NCBI GenBank assembly: GCA_910583985.1
Contig: CAJTYA010000014.1
Location: 19,303-83,302 of the forward strand
DNA: 64,000 nt
DNA from: an uncultured Alistipes sp.
Lineage (GTDB): Bacteria; Bacteroidota; Bacteroidia; Bacteroidales; Rikenellaceae
Direction: 5' to 3'
Of the stretch, positions 1 to 9,325 are shown piece by piece. Position numbers and translations under genes: made by a program. Every line of letters starts with the position of its first letter. The first letter of the stretch is position 1. The notes under the pieces were generated by a model. It saw nothing but the letters and a program-made list of their open reading frames with translations. It was not told the DNA's origin and searched no databases.

Positions 1-651
1 AGCGTCTCGCGCCGCATCGAACTCGACTCGGCCTCTTTGGCCGAAACGCTGACCGATCCGGCGACGGCCGAACGTTACGGCTACACGCCGCAGACCTTCA
101 TGGCGATGTTCGTGCCCGACACCTACGAAATGTACTGGAACTGCTCGGCCGGGGATTTTCTCGACCGGATGAAGCGGGAATCGGACCGTTTCTGGAAAGA
201 GCGCGAGGCGAAACTCGCCCGCAGCGGCCTGTCGCGCGAGGAGGCCGTCACGTTAGCGTCGGTCGTATACGAAGAGACCAAGAGAAAGGAAGAAATGCCC
301 CGAGTAGCGGGCGTATACGTCAACCGGCTCCGGCGCGGCATGCCGTTGCAGGCCGACCCGACGGTCAAGTTCGCGCTGGGCGACTTCTCCATCCGGCGGG
401 TGCTGTTCGCCCATCTGGAGGTCGATTCGCCGTACAACACGTACAAACACGCCGGGTTGCCACCCGGCCCGATCTGCATGCCGTCGATTGCCGCCATCGA
501 CGCCGTGCTCGACTTCGAGGCACACGATTATCTCTATTTCTGCGCCAAGGACGACCTTTCGGGCGCACACGTTTTCGCACGCACGCTTCCCGAACACAAC
601 CGCAACGCACAAGCCTATGCACGGGCGCTGAACCGGCGGGGGATTCGCTGA
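1..651 (+). CDS. mltG: Endolytic murein transglycosylase MltG, C-terminal part (5' end outside window)
   Basis: The reading frame is open from base 1 and ends at TGA 649-651, giving the last 216 residues of a YceG/MltG protein. MltG cleaves nascent glycan strands at the inner membrane and so sets peptidoglycan chain length. The visible part carries the family core: ASVVYEET with the conserved catalytic-type Glu, then VYVNRLRRGMPLQADPTV, YNTYKHAGLPPGPI, and a C-terminal YLYFCAKDD...HVFARTLPEHN. The N-terminal membrane anchor and LysM-like part must lie upstream of the window. The true start is therefore not visible. No gene follows on this strand before 16447. Family assignment is secure from these motifs. 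Confidence 0.93.
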   Translation, partial: SVSRRIELDSASLAETLTDPATAERYGYTPQTFMAMFVPDTYEMYWNCSAGDFLDRMKRESDRFWKEREAKLARSGLSREEAVTLASVVYEETKRKEEMPRVAGVYVNRLRRGMPLQADPTVKFALGDFSIRRVLFAHLEVDSPYNTYKHAGLPPGPICMPSIAAIDAVLDFEAHDYLYFCAKDDLSGAHVFARTLPEHNRNAQAYARALNRRGIR

Positions 652-1127
652 CACCAAGCCGTGCGGAAACACGATCTCCGAAACACGGCTCCGCAGAAAC
701 ACAGGACGGTTCCGCCGCGATTCCCCGGCCATCCGAACAACGCAGGACGAGGTTCCCTCAACGGCTCGTGTCATTCCGGCAACAATGACTAAAAACATCA
801 GGAGAAGACGGCGTCCGAAAAACGCCCTTTCGGAAAGACGATCCGAAATTTTTCCGAACAGAAAGGTCGGGCATTCCCGCCGGACGGTGCGACGGTTACG
901 GCACCGGTCGCCGGCATTCGTACCGCTCGCACTTCCGGATCGAACGCACAGGACCTCGACCGTCGTTTCACGGAAGGACCGACGGTCCTTTCAGCACAGC
1001 GCCGCCGTTGCCGGAGCGAAAGCCGCCTCCGCGATTTTCCCGGCTGCGCATCCCCCGACAAAGGTCCGAGAACCGCTCCCCCGTCCGGAGCCTACCGGTC
1101 CGTTCCTTTCGTCCGGAAGCGGACAGG
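652..1127. other. Gene-free spacer between mltG and the lolA-like gene
   Basis: 476 bases between two convergent genes. Open frames here translate to Arg/Pro/Ser-rich, low-complexity sequence with no recognisable motif. The right end (about 1098-1126) contains imperfect inverted repeats with GTCCG/CGGAC arms that could help end transcription of the leftward operon, but there is no clear T-run. Nothing else was recognised. Confidence 0.5.
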
Positions 1128-1760
1128 CTACCGGAAGTCGATGATCTCGATGCCTTTGTACTTGCTCTTGTCGAAGGAGAACGTGGCTTTCGAGACGGGG
1201 ACGTTTGCCTTGAATGTCAGAATTTCGATTTCGATCTCGTCGTCGCCCTCCATGCGATAGACGACCGACACGGGCAGTCCGGTGCCCGAGGCGATGTCGA
1301 GCAGGATCGACCGGAATCCGGCGCCCCGGTTTTTCGGGGTCAGTTCCACGCGCTCGGTTTTCTGTCCGCCGACCGTCGCCGGACCTTTGTAGGCGGAGTC
1401 GAAATCCCGGCTTTCGAGCCGGAAGAAGCGGGGCGGATTCGACAACAGCGACGGATCGTTCGGATCGGGCGCCTCGACGGTCGCCTCGTTGTCGTCGGCC
1501 CGATAGGTGTAGAGCGACTTGCCGTCGCAGAACAGCTCCGAGCCGTTCACATCCACATAGTAACGGTCGCCGCTGACGACGATGCGGCCCTGCACGTCGT
1601 CGAACTGTTCGGGCATGGAGGCCGAGAACGTCACTTCGTAGGAGGTGCAGGAGGCGATTTTCTGCGCCAGACGGTCGACCAGCGCCTTCGATTTGTCGTC
1701 GGCCCGTCCCGCGAGAAACAGCAGGCTGCCGAGGGCGGCGAGTAAGATTCTGTTTGTCAT
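1128..1760 (-). CDS. LolA-like periplasmic lipoprotein carrier protein
   Basis: A 210-residue protein from ATG 1758-1760. It has an N-terminal signal peptide (MTNRILLAALGSLLFLAGRA, cleavage likely near residue 19-20) and then a single LolA/LolB-type domain: paired beta strands such as YEVTFSASMP and GRIVVSGDRYYVDVNGSELFCDGKSLYTY, and a later LTPKN...ILLDIASGTGLPVSVVYR segment. LolA-type proteins carry outer-membrane lipoproteins across the periplasm. It is the last gene of the leftward run and follows ftsK by 98 bases, a linkage common in Bacteroidota. A longer frame upstream (to 2240) overlaps ftsK in another frame and has no signal peptide, so the ATG at 1760 is preferred. It could be a LolA paralogue rather than the main carrier. 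Confidence 0.82.
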   Translation of the reverse strand: MTNRILLAALGSLLFLAGRADDKSKALVDRLAQKIASCTSYEVTFSASMPEQFDDVQGRIVVSGDRYYVDVNGSELFCDGKSLYTYRADDNEATVEAPDPNDPSLLSNPPRFFRLESRDFDSAYKGPATVGGQKTERVELTPKNRGAGFRSILLDIASGTGLPVSVVYRMEGDDEIEIEILTFKANVPVSKATFSFDKSKYKGIEIIDFR

Positions 1761-1858
1761 TTTCGGATTCTGCTTATCGGTTCCGTAACTATAACGCCGG
1801 GAGCGTGTCTTTATTGGATCGCACGGCAGGGAACGTCCGGCCTGCCCCCGGCCGCACG

Positions 1859-4714
1859 CTACAACTCGTCGAGCGAGGAGAGCACTTTTTCGAGCGACAG
1901 CATGTCCTGAAGCAACACTTCGCGGGGCTTGCTGCCCTCGGCCTTGCCGACCACGCCGGCCATTTCGAGCTGGTCCATGATGCGTCCCGCCCGGTTGTAG
2001 CCGATCGAGAAGCGGCGCTGGATGGACGAAGTGGAGCCCTGCTGGTTCTGCACGACGAAACGGGCCACCTCCTCGAACATCGAATCGAGCTGCGACAGAT
2101 CGCTCGTCTTGTTGCCCCCGCCGGCATCGCCTCCGCCTTCGGGCGTATATTCGGGCAACTCGTAGGCGCCGGTATAGCCGCGCTGGTTGGCGATAAATTC
2201 GGTGATGCGCTCGATTTCGGGCGTATCGACGAAGGCGCACTGCACCCGGATCAGGTCGCTGCCCGTCGAAACGAGCATGTCGCCCCGGCCGATGAGCTGG
2301 TTGGCGCCCGGCTGGTCGATGATGGTCCGCGAATCGACCATCGACGTCACACGGAACGCGATCCGGGCCGGGAAATTGGCCTTGATGACCCCCGTGATGA
2401 TGTTGGTCGTGGGTCGCTGCGTGGCGATCACCAGATGGATGCCCACGGCCCGCGCCAACTGGGCGATCCGGGCGATGGGGGTCTCGATCTCGCGGCCAGC
2501 CGTCATGATCAGGTCGGCGAACTCGTCGATGATGACGACGATATAGGGCAGGAAACGGTGCCCCTTCTGCGGGTTGAGCTTGCGGTGGATGAACTTGTCG
2601 TTGTACTCGGTGATCTTGCGCACCTCGGCCGCACGGAGCAGGTTGTAGCGGGCATCCATCTCGATGCAGATCGAGTTGAGCGTATAGATCACCTTGTGCG
2701 TGTCGGTGATGATGGCCTCGTCTTCGCCGGGCATCTTGGCCAGAAAATGGCGTTCGAGTTTCGAATAGAGCGTGAGCTCCACCTTTTTCGGATCGACGAG
2801 CACCAGCTTGAGCTCCGAGGGATGTTTCTTGTAGAGCAGCGAAGCGATGATCGCATTGAGTCCTACGGACTTGCCCTGACCCGTCGCACCGGCCACGAGC
2901 AGGTGCGGCATCTTGGCCAGATCGATCACGAACGTTTCGTCCTGAATGGTCTTGCCCAGCACGACGGGGATGTCGTATTTCGACTCTTGGAACTTGACCG
3001 ACTTGATGACCGAATACATCGAGACGATCTTTTTGTCCTTGTTGGGCACCTCGATACCGATGGTTCCCTTACCCGGAATCGGGGCGATGATACGGATGCC
3101 GAGAGCCGAAAGGCTCTGGGCGATGTCGTCTTCGAGGTTCTTGATTTTCGAAATGCGGACGCCGGGGGCCTGTACGATTTCGTAGAGCGTGACCGTCGGG
3201 CCGATCGTAGCCTTGATCTTGTCGATCTTGATGCCGAAATTTTCGAGCGTTTCCTTGATCCGGTTCTTGTTCTCGACGATCTCCTCGCTCGTGACGCTCA
3301 CCTCGACGCTGTGGTCTTCGAGCAGCTCGACCGGCGGGCGCTGGTAGGAGGAAAGGTCGAGCGTCGGATCATAAAGCGTATTCTCGATTTCGTCTTCCGT
3401 CAGCGTCTCGTCTTCGGGCAGCCGCTCCACGGTCAGGTCTTCCTGCGAGACGATGTCGGAATCGCCCGGCACGCGGGCCACGAACGCATCGCCCTCCGGA
3501 ACACCGGTCTCCCCGGTCGCGAAACGGGATGCTTCTTCGGCCGCGGAACCGTCCGGGACCTCCTCCTCAGCGGAACGGTCGGGCGCCGCATAAGCGGGAC
3601 TCGGAACGACATCCGGCTCCGGCATCCGGAGGGAAGCGACGTCCGGCAGCGGCACGGCCGGCGTCCGAGCCTCGGACGTATCTTCGTCGCCGCGGGCGTA
3701 CTGGATCATGAAGCCGTCTTCGTCCGTCTCCCGGCGGGGCGGCTCCTCGGCATGGAGGTCCGTAACGATGAAACCCGCCTCGTCGGTTTCGCTCCGGCCC
3801 TTTCTGCGCTCTTGCGTCTCGGCGGACGGAGCGACGGGCCGAGCCACACGCCCCGAATGGTCCACGACGACGAAACCGTCGTCGTCGATCAATTCGCCCG
3901 GATAGAAAGGCGTGTCGTCGGTCATGTCCGAAGCCGAACGGACCTCGAACACATCGTCGTCCTCGTCGGCGGCGACATTATTGCGCCGGGAGACGGGGAC
4001 GGCCGGAGCCGTCGCCTGAGGCACGCTCTTTTTCGGGGTCTCCTTGGCCTCGTGCGCCATGATGCCGGCGGCGGTGGCGGAAACCGCTTCGCCCATCTTC
4101 TTGCCGTTATCGACGATTTCGCGCCCCACCCGGTTCAGCATCGAGATCGTATTGCGGTTGACATAGATCGCATAAAGCACGACCGAGAGCAGCAACAGCA
4201 GCCCCGTCCCGATCTTGCCGAGCACGGAGGTCAGCCAGCGGGCCACCAGAATGCCCCACTCTCCGCCTAATCCGGAACCGAAGACCTCCCATGCGTCGCC
4301 GAACAGGAAACCCAATGAGAGCGAACCCAAGATCATGAGAACCAGCGTCAGCCGCACCGACTTGCGCAACCGGGCCGGCCTGAAGCGCATGATGCGGAGC
4401 GAAAGGATGATCAGCGCGACGGGAATGCACAGCCCGAAAAGTCCGAACCAACCGCCCACGATGCGGTGCGCCAGCACGGCGCCCAGCTTTCCGCCCCAGT
4501 TACCGACCTCCTGCTCTCCGTGCGAGAAAATCCGACTCCACTCGGCGATGTTCTGGTCGTCGCGCCAATAGATGAAAAAGGAGACCACCGACACCAGCAC
4601 GAACAGCGCGAAGAACAACAGGGCGAACCCGTAGATCCACCGCTGCGTCTCGCTGAGTCCCTTGACAGGGGGTTGCACGGCGCCTTCCGCCGCCTTTTTT
4701 CTTCTCGTTGCCAT
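1859..4714 (-). CDS. ftsK: DNA translocase FtsK/SpoIIIE
   Basis: A 951-residue septal DNA pump that clears chromosome termini from the closing division site. Four membrane segments lie near 27-50, 86-107, 121-142 and 164-185. An acidic, Pro/Ala-rich linker spans about 205-470. The motor has Walker A GATGQGKS (609-616), the hydrolysis motif IIDEFADL (728-735) and ATQRPTTNIITG (764-775). The gamma winged-helix domain that reads polar DNA motifs is about 875-945 (SSIQRRFSIGYNRAGRIMDQLE). The length matches the family. The linker holds three similar short segments, IDDDGFVVVD (276-285), TDEAGFIVTD (310-319) and TDEDGFMIQY (330-339). The gene lies 70 bases downstream of murI and upstream of the lolA-like gene, probably in the same leftward operon. 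Confidence 0.97.
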   Translation of the reverse strand: MATRRKKAAEGAVQPPVKGLSETQRWIYGFALLFFALFVLVSVVSFFIYWRDDQNIAEWSRIFSHGEQEVGNWGGKLGAVLAHRIVGGWFGLFGLCIPVALIILSLRIMRFRPARLRKSVRLTLVLMILGSLSLGFLFGDAWEVFGSGLGGEWGILVARWLTSVLGKIGTGLLLLLSVVLYAIYVNRNTISMLNRVGREIVDNGKKMGEAVSATAAGIMAHEAKETPKKSVPQATAPAVPVSRRNNVAADEDDDVFEVRSASDMTDDTPFYPGELIDDDGFVVVDHSGRVARPVAPSAETQERRKGRSETDEAGFIVTDLHAEEPPRRETDEDGFMIQYARGDEDTSEARTPAVPLPDVASLRMPEPDVVPSPAYAAPDRSAEEEVPDGSAAEEASRFATGETGVPEGDAFVARVPGDSDIVSQEDLTVERLPEDETLTEDEIENTLYDPTLDLSSYQRPPVELLEDHSVEVSVTSEEIVENKNRIKETLENFGIKIDKIKATIGPTVTLYEIVQAPGVRISKIKNLEDDIAQSLSALGIRIIAPIPGKGTIGIEVPNKDKKIVSMYSVIKSVKFQESKYDIPVVLGKTIQDETFVIDLAKMPHLLVAGATGQGKSVGLNAIIASLLYKKHPSELKLVLVDPKKVELTLYSKLERHFLAKMPGEDEAIITDTHKVIYTLNSICIEMDARYNLLRAAEVRKITEYNDKFIHRKLNPQKGHRFLPYIVVIIDEFADLIMTAGREIETPIARIAQLARAVGIHLVIATQRPTTNIITGVIKANFPARIAFRVTSMVDSRTIIDQPGANQLIGRGDMLVSTGSDLIRVQCAFVDTPEIERITEFIANQRGYTGAYELPEYTPEGGGDAGGGNKTSDLSQLDSMFEEVARFVVQNQQGSTSSIQRRFSIGYNRAGRIMDQLEMAGVVGKAEGSKPREVLLQDMLSLEKVLSSLDEL

Positions 4715-4784
4715 CCGTTTCGTCGCTTTCCTCTCTTTTCCTTCTGGTATGTCTTCTCCCCGGACACGTTTCGTGCCGGCACGT

Positions 4785-5570
4785 TTATCCGAAATCGGCC
4801 GTCGCGGCCTCTTCGCTCTTGGCGACCAGCTTGCGCAGATACGCCTCGTCGGCGCTCGTCATAAATTCGTACCGCGGCGCATGCCCGGCTCCGGAGGCGA
4901 GCCCTAACTCGCGGAGTAGCGCCTCGGTATGTCTTTCGACGGCAGCGGCCGGATTGACCAGTTCCGCCCCCCGGTCGCCGATGACGCGTCGCATCGCAGG
5001 GACGAGGAACGGATAGTGCGTACATCCGAGCACGATGCGGTCCGCGCCGGCTTCGATCATCGGCTCGACCTGCCGCCGGACCGTCTCCACCGCCTCGTCG
5101 CTGTTCTCGCGGTTGCTCTCGACCAGTTCGACGAACCCTTCGCCGACCCGGCTGAGAATCCGCACCCGCCCGGCATATCGCTGCGAGGTTTCGCGGAACA
5201 GGCGCCCTTTCAGCGTGGCGGCCGTGGCCAGAATGCCGATCACGCCGCTACGCGAGGAGAGCGCAGCGGGCTTGACGGCCGGTTCGAGCCCTACGAAAGG
5301 CACGGGATAGGTCTCCCGCAAGTGGTCGATGGCCATGGCCGTCGCCGCATTGCACGCCACGACGATCAGCTTCACGCCTCTGTCGAGCAGCCTTCTTACG
5401 GCGAAATCGACATGCCCTCTCACCTCTTCGGGGCTCTTGTCGCCGTAGGGACAGTTCTTTCCGTCGCCGTAATAGACGATCGACTCGGCGGGCAGCTTCC
5501 GGCGCAGTTCGCTCCAGACGGTCAGCCCTCCGAGGCCCGAATCGAAGACTCCTATCGGCGCGTCGTTCAT
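4785..5570 (-). CDS. murI: Glutamate racemase
   Basis: A 261-residue cofactor-independent racemase that makes D-glutamate for the second position of the peptidoglycan stem peptide. The two catalytic cysteines are in VACNAAT (Cys73) and LGCTHYP (Cys183). The N-terminal FDSGLGG (residues 9-15) supplies the usual Asp/Ser pair, and YYGDGKNCPYG is the typical substrate-loop region. The start is ATG 5568-5570, only 10 bases after the purL stop, so it is almost certainly cotranscribed with purL. ftsK follows 70 bases later. The length is normal for the family. Confidence 0.96.
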   Translation of the reverse strand: MNDAPIGVFDSGLGGLTVWSELRRKLPAESIVYYGDGKNCPYGDKSPEEVRGHVDFAVRRLLDRGVKLIVVACNAATAMAIDHLRETYPVPFVGLEPAVKPAALSSRSGVIGILATAATLKGRLFRETSQRYAGRVRILSRVGEGFVELVESNRENSDEAVETVRRQVEPMIEAGADRIVLGCTHYPFLVPAMRRVIGDRGAELVNPAAAVERHTEALLRELGLASGAGHAPRYEFMTSADEAYLRKLVAKSEEAATADFG

Positions 5571-5580
5571 GTCGTCGTGT

Positions 5581-8500
5581 CTATTTTTTCGTTTTCGTTT
5601 CGATCCAGCGGCGGGCGTTCACGAAAGCCTCGATCCACGGAGTGACTTCGTCCGCTGCGCGATCTTCGGGGTAGCAGGCCCAGTTCCACGGCCTCAGCGA
5701 GCGTTCGAGGTGCGGCATGATGGCCAGATGGCGGCCGTCTTCCGAGCAGATCGCCGCGGCGTTGTAGTCGCTGCCGTTGGGGTTGGCCGGGTATTCGCCG
5801 TAGAGATAACGCACGGGAATATGGTAGCGGCTTTCCTCGTAGGGCAGGCTGAACTTGCCCTCGCCGTGAGCGACCCAGATGCCGAGCTCGCAGCCCGACA
5901 GCGAGGCGAGCATCACCGAACGGTTCTCGCAGACGGTCACGCCGACGAAGGTCGACTCGAACTTGTGGCTGTCGTTATGCAGCATGCGCGGCTTCTGTTC
6001 GTGATCGGGCGTGACGAGCCCCAATTCCACCATCAACTGGCAGCCGTTGCAGACGCCCAGCGACAGCGTGTCGGGCCGGGCGAAGAAGCGGTCGAGCGCC
6101 TGTTTGGCCTTCTCGTTATAGAGGAACGCCCCGGCCCAGCCTTTGGCCGAACCCAGCACGTCGGAGTTCGAGAAGCCGCCGGGGAAAACGATCATGTTCA
6201 CGTCTTCGAGCGTTTCGCGCCCCGAAATCAGGTCGGTCATGTGCACGTCCTTGACATCCATACCGGCAAGATACATGCACCATGCCATTTCGCGGTCGCT
6301 GTTGATGCCTTTCTCGCGGATGATCGCAGCCCGGACGCCGGTCGGCTTGCGGCGGCTCGGCTCCAGTCCCCACTGGCTCAGCTTGCCCGTGAAGTTTTCG
6401 GGGAAGCGGAACCGCAATTCCTGTCGCTTGTAGTTGGCGAAACGTTCCGAAGCCTTCTGCGGACCGCTCTGCCGGCGGTCGAGCAGGTAGGAGGTCTTGA
6501 ACCACGTATCGCGCAGATCGTCGATCAGCAGATTCATTTCCAGACCGTTGTGCGTAAAGAAGAAGCGGCGTTCGATGTTCGTCTCTCCGAGCATATAGGC
6601 GTCCACTCCGGCGAATTTGAGTTCTTCGCAAACCGCTGTTCCGTCTTCGACCTGAAGCACGAGAGCCGGTTTTTCGCTGAAAAGCACCTTCACCGTATCG
6701 CTCTCGCCTAATGCAGCGAAACTCAGGTCCATACCGCTCCGGTTGTCGGCGAACGTCATTTCGAGCAGCGCCGTGATGAGACCGCCGGCCGAGACGTCGT
6801 GTCCGGCGAGCACCTTGCCCTCGCGGACGAGCGTCTGCACCGCACCGAAGGCACGGGCGAAATAATCGGCCGATTCGACGGTAGGCACGTCCGATCCGAC
6901 ACTGCCCACGCTCTGGGCGAAGCTGCTGCCGCCCAATGCGAACGGACTGCGGCTCATATCGACGTAGACGATCTGGCTCGGACGGTGTTTCAGCGCAGGC
7001 GACACGGCTCCCCGTACATCGGAGACTTCGGCCGCGGAGGTGATGATTACCGTGCCCGGCGCGTAAACCAGTTCGCCGTTCTTGTATTTCTGCGTCATCG
7101 ACAGCGAGTCCTTGCCCGTGGGGATGTTGATGCCCAGCGCCACGGCATAGTCGCTGGCGGCCTGCACGGCCGCATAGAGCCGGGCGTCCTCGCCCTCGTT
7201 CTTGCAGGGCCACATCCAGTTGGCGCTGAGCGATACGGAGCCCAGTCCGCCCTCGATGGGGGCCAGCACGATGTTGGTCAACGACTCGGTGATGGCCAGC
7301 ACCGACCCTTTGGCCGGATCGGCCAGCGCGGCGGCGGGAGCGTGCCCCAGCGCCGTGGCGATGCCGTGTCGTCCCTGATAGTCCAATGCCACGACGGCGC
7401 AGTCGTTGAGCGGAAGCTGGACGGTGCCGGCGGTCTGCTGCATGGCGACCCGGCCCGTCACCGAGCGGTCCACCTTGTTCGTCAGCCAGTCCTTGCAGGC
7501 GACGGCTTCGATTTGCAGCACGTTTTCGATGTATTTCGACAGGTTGCCCGTGCCGTATTGCGGTTCGGCAAACGTCTCTTTCACCGTATGGTCGGTGAGC
7601 ACCGTGCGGGGCGCCTTGCCGAACATGTCTTCGAGCTTGAGGTCGATGGGTTTTTCGCCCGTGCGGTGATCGACGAACGTAAACTGCATGTCGCCCGTGG
7701 CTTCGCCGATCTCGTAGAACGGCGCGCGCTCGCGCTCGGCGATGCGGCGCAGCTTGTCGACGTTTTCCTGTTTGACGACGAGGCCCATGCGTTCCTGCGA
7801 TTCGTTGCCGACGATCTCCTTGGCGCTGAGGGTCGGGTCGCCGATCGGGAGCCGGTCCATGTCGATGCGGCCGCCGGTGGCTTCCACCAGCTCGCTCAGG
7901 CAGTTGAGGTGACCGCCCGCCCCGTGGTCATGGATCGAGATGATCGGGTTGACCGCCTCTTCGGAAATGGCCCGGATGGCGTTGTAGGCCCTTTTCTGCA
8001 TTTCGGGATTGGACCGTTGCACGGCGTTGAGCTCGATGGCACCGGCATATTCGCCCGTAGCCACCGACGACACGGCGCCGCCGCCCATGCCGATGCGGTA
8101 GTTGTCGCCGCCGAGCAGCACGACCTTGTCGCCCGCTTCGGGTTCGTCCTTGAGGCTGTCCTGCTTGCGGCCGTAGCCGATGCCGCCGGCCTGCATGACG
8201 ACCTTGTCGAAGCCGTATTTCTTTCCGTTTTCGAAGTGCTCGAACGTCTGGAGACTGCCGCAGATGAGCGGCTGCCCGAACTTGTTGCCGAAATCCGAAG
8301 CGCCGTTCGACGCCTTGATGAGGATGTCTTCGGGCGTCTGGTAGAGCCACTCGCGGGGCTCGGTATGCTTTTCCCACTCCCGGCCGCCGTCCAGACGCGG
8401 ATAGGCGGTCATGTACACGGCTGTGCCGGCCACGGGGAACGCGCCCTTGCCGCCCGCGATGCGATCGCGGATTTCGCCGCCGGTACCGGTAGCCGCCCCG

Positions 8501-9273
8501 TTGAAAGGTTCGACGGTGGTGGGGAAGTTATGGGTTTCGGCCTTGACCGAAATCACGCTCTCGAAGTCCTCGACGGTGAAATAGTCGGGTTCGTCGTGCG
8601 TCGCGGGCGAGAACTGCTCGACGACGGGCCCCTGCAGGAAGGCGCAGTTGTCCTTGTAGGCCGACACCACGCGTCCGGGATGCTCGGAAGTCGTGCGCTT
8701 GATGAGACCGAAAAGCGTGGAGTCCTTCTCCTCGCCGTCGATGACGAACTTGCCGTTGAAGATCTTGTGGCGGCAGTGTTCGGAGTTGACCTGCGAGAAT
8801 CCGAAGACCTCGCTGTCGGTCAGCTTGCGGCCGATGCGGCGGCTCACGCTTTCCAGATAGGCGATCTCGTCGGCACTGAGCGCCAGCCCCTCCTGCTTGT
8901 CGTAGGCGGCCAGATCGTCGATGTAGACGACCGGATCGGGCTTTTTGCTGATCGTGTAGACCTGCTGGTCGATGGTATGATACTTTCTGCGGAGCATCGG
9001 GTCGAAAGCGACGTCTTCGTCCGGCACCTCGACGAACTCCTCGATGCGCCGGATACCCCTCAGGCCCATGTTTTGGGTGATTTCGACGGCATTGGTGCTC
9101 CACGGCGTAATCATCTCGCGCCGGGGCCCGATGAAAATTCCGGTCAGGGTTTCGCTTTCGATGCGGCCGGCTCCGCCGAAGAGCCATTCCAAGCGGGCGA
9201 TTTCCTCCGCCGAGAGTTCCGCCTCCGCCTGTACGGCATAGACGACGTCGTCTTTCTTAAAAAAAAGTATCAT
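5581..9273 (-). CDS. purL: Phosphoribosylformylglycinamidine synthase, single-chain large type
   Basis: A 1230-residue enzyme of purine biosynthesis that converts FGAR, ATP and glutamine to FGAM. It is the fused large form also found in gamma-proteobacteria: an N-terminal PurS-like part, a linker with VNSEHCRHKIFNGKF, two AIR-synthase-related halves (AETHNFPTTVEPFNGAATG in the first, PTGKDSLSM in the second) and a C-terminal class I glutamine amidotransferase. The amidotransferase nucleophile is Cys1075 in LGVCNGCQL, preceded by FPGGFSNSDVLGSAKGWA. It starts at ATG 9271-9273, 52 bases after the lipoprotein gene, with AAAAAAAG around its fifth codon rather than a clear ribosome site. murI follows 10 bases after the stop. 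Confidence 0.97.
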   Translation of the reverse strand: MILFFKKDDVVYAVQAEAELSAEEIARLEWLFGGAGRIESETLTGIFIGPRREMITPWSTNAVEITQNMGLRGIRRIEEFVEVPDEDVAFDPMLRRKYHTIDQQVYTISKKPDPVVYIDDLAAYDKQEGLALSADEIAYLESVSRRIGRKLTDSEVFGFSQVNSEHCRHKIFNGKFVIDGEEKDSTLFGLIKRTTSEHPGRVVSAYKDNCAFLQGPVVEQFSPATHDEPDYFTVEDFESVISVKAETHNFPTTVEPFNGAATGTGGEIRDRIAGGKGAFPVAGTAVYMTAYPRLDGGREWEKHTEPREWLYQTPEDILIKASNGASDFGNKFGQPLICGSLQTFEHFENGKKYGFDKVVMQAGGIGYGRKQDSLKDEPEAGDKVVLLGGDNYRIGMGGGAVSSVATGEYAGAIELNAVQRSNPEMQKRAYNAIRAISEEAVNPIISIHDHGAGGHLNCLSELVEATGGRIDMDRLPIGDPTLSAKEIVGNESQERMGLVVKQENVDKLRRIAERERAPFYEIGEATGDMQFTFVDHRTGEKPIDLKLEDMFGKAPRTVLTDHTVKETFAEPQYGTGNLSKYIENVLQIEAVACKDWLTNKVDRSVTGRVAMQQTAGTVQLPLNDCAVVALDYQGRHGIATALGHAPAAALADPAKGSVLAITESLTNIVLAPIEGGLGSVSLSANWMWPCKNEGEDARLYAAVQAASDYAVALGINIPTGKDSLSMTQKYKNGELVYAPGTVIITSAAEVSDVRGAVSPALKHRPSQIVYVDMSRSPFALGGSSFAQSVGSVGSDVPTVESADYFARAFGAVQTLVREGKVLAGHDVSAGGLITALLEMTFADNRSGMDLSFAALGESDTVKVLFSEKPALVLQVEDGTAVCEELKFAGVDAYMLGETNIERRFFFTHNGLEMNLLIDDLRDTWFKTSYLLDRRQSGPQKASERFANYKRQELRFRFPENFTGKLSQWGLEPSRRKPTGVRAAIIREKGINSDREMAWCMYLAGMDVKDVHMTDLISGRETLEDVNMIVFPGGFSNSDVLGSAKGWAGAFLYNEKAKQALDRFFARPDTLSLGVCNGCQLMVELGLVTPDHEQKPRMLHNDSHKFESTFVGVTVCENRSVMLASLSGCELGIWVAHGEGKFSLPYEESRYHIPVRYLYGEYPANPNGSDYNAAAICSEDGRHLAIMPHLERSLRPWNWACYPEDRAADEVTPWIEAFVNARRWIETKTKK

Positions 9274-9325
9274 CGCAAATATCGGTTAAATTTCTCGTTC
9301 ATTCCGTTCTTCCTCTCCCCCGGTC

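Noticed and set aside
785..1144. 119-codon frame between mltG and the lolA-like gene
   Set aside because: Very Arg-rich, overlaps the end of the lolA-like gene on the opposite strand, and has no motif.
1754..4270. Long rightward open frame (838 codons) opposite ftsK
   Set aside because: It is the antisense shadow of ftsK. The product is Asp/His/Arg/Val-rich with no domain, as expected for the reverse frame of a GC-rich gene.
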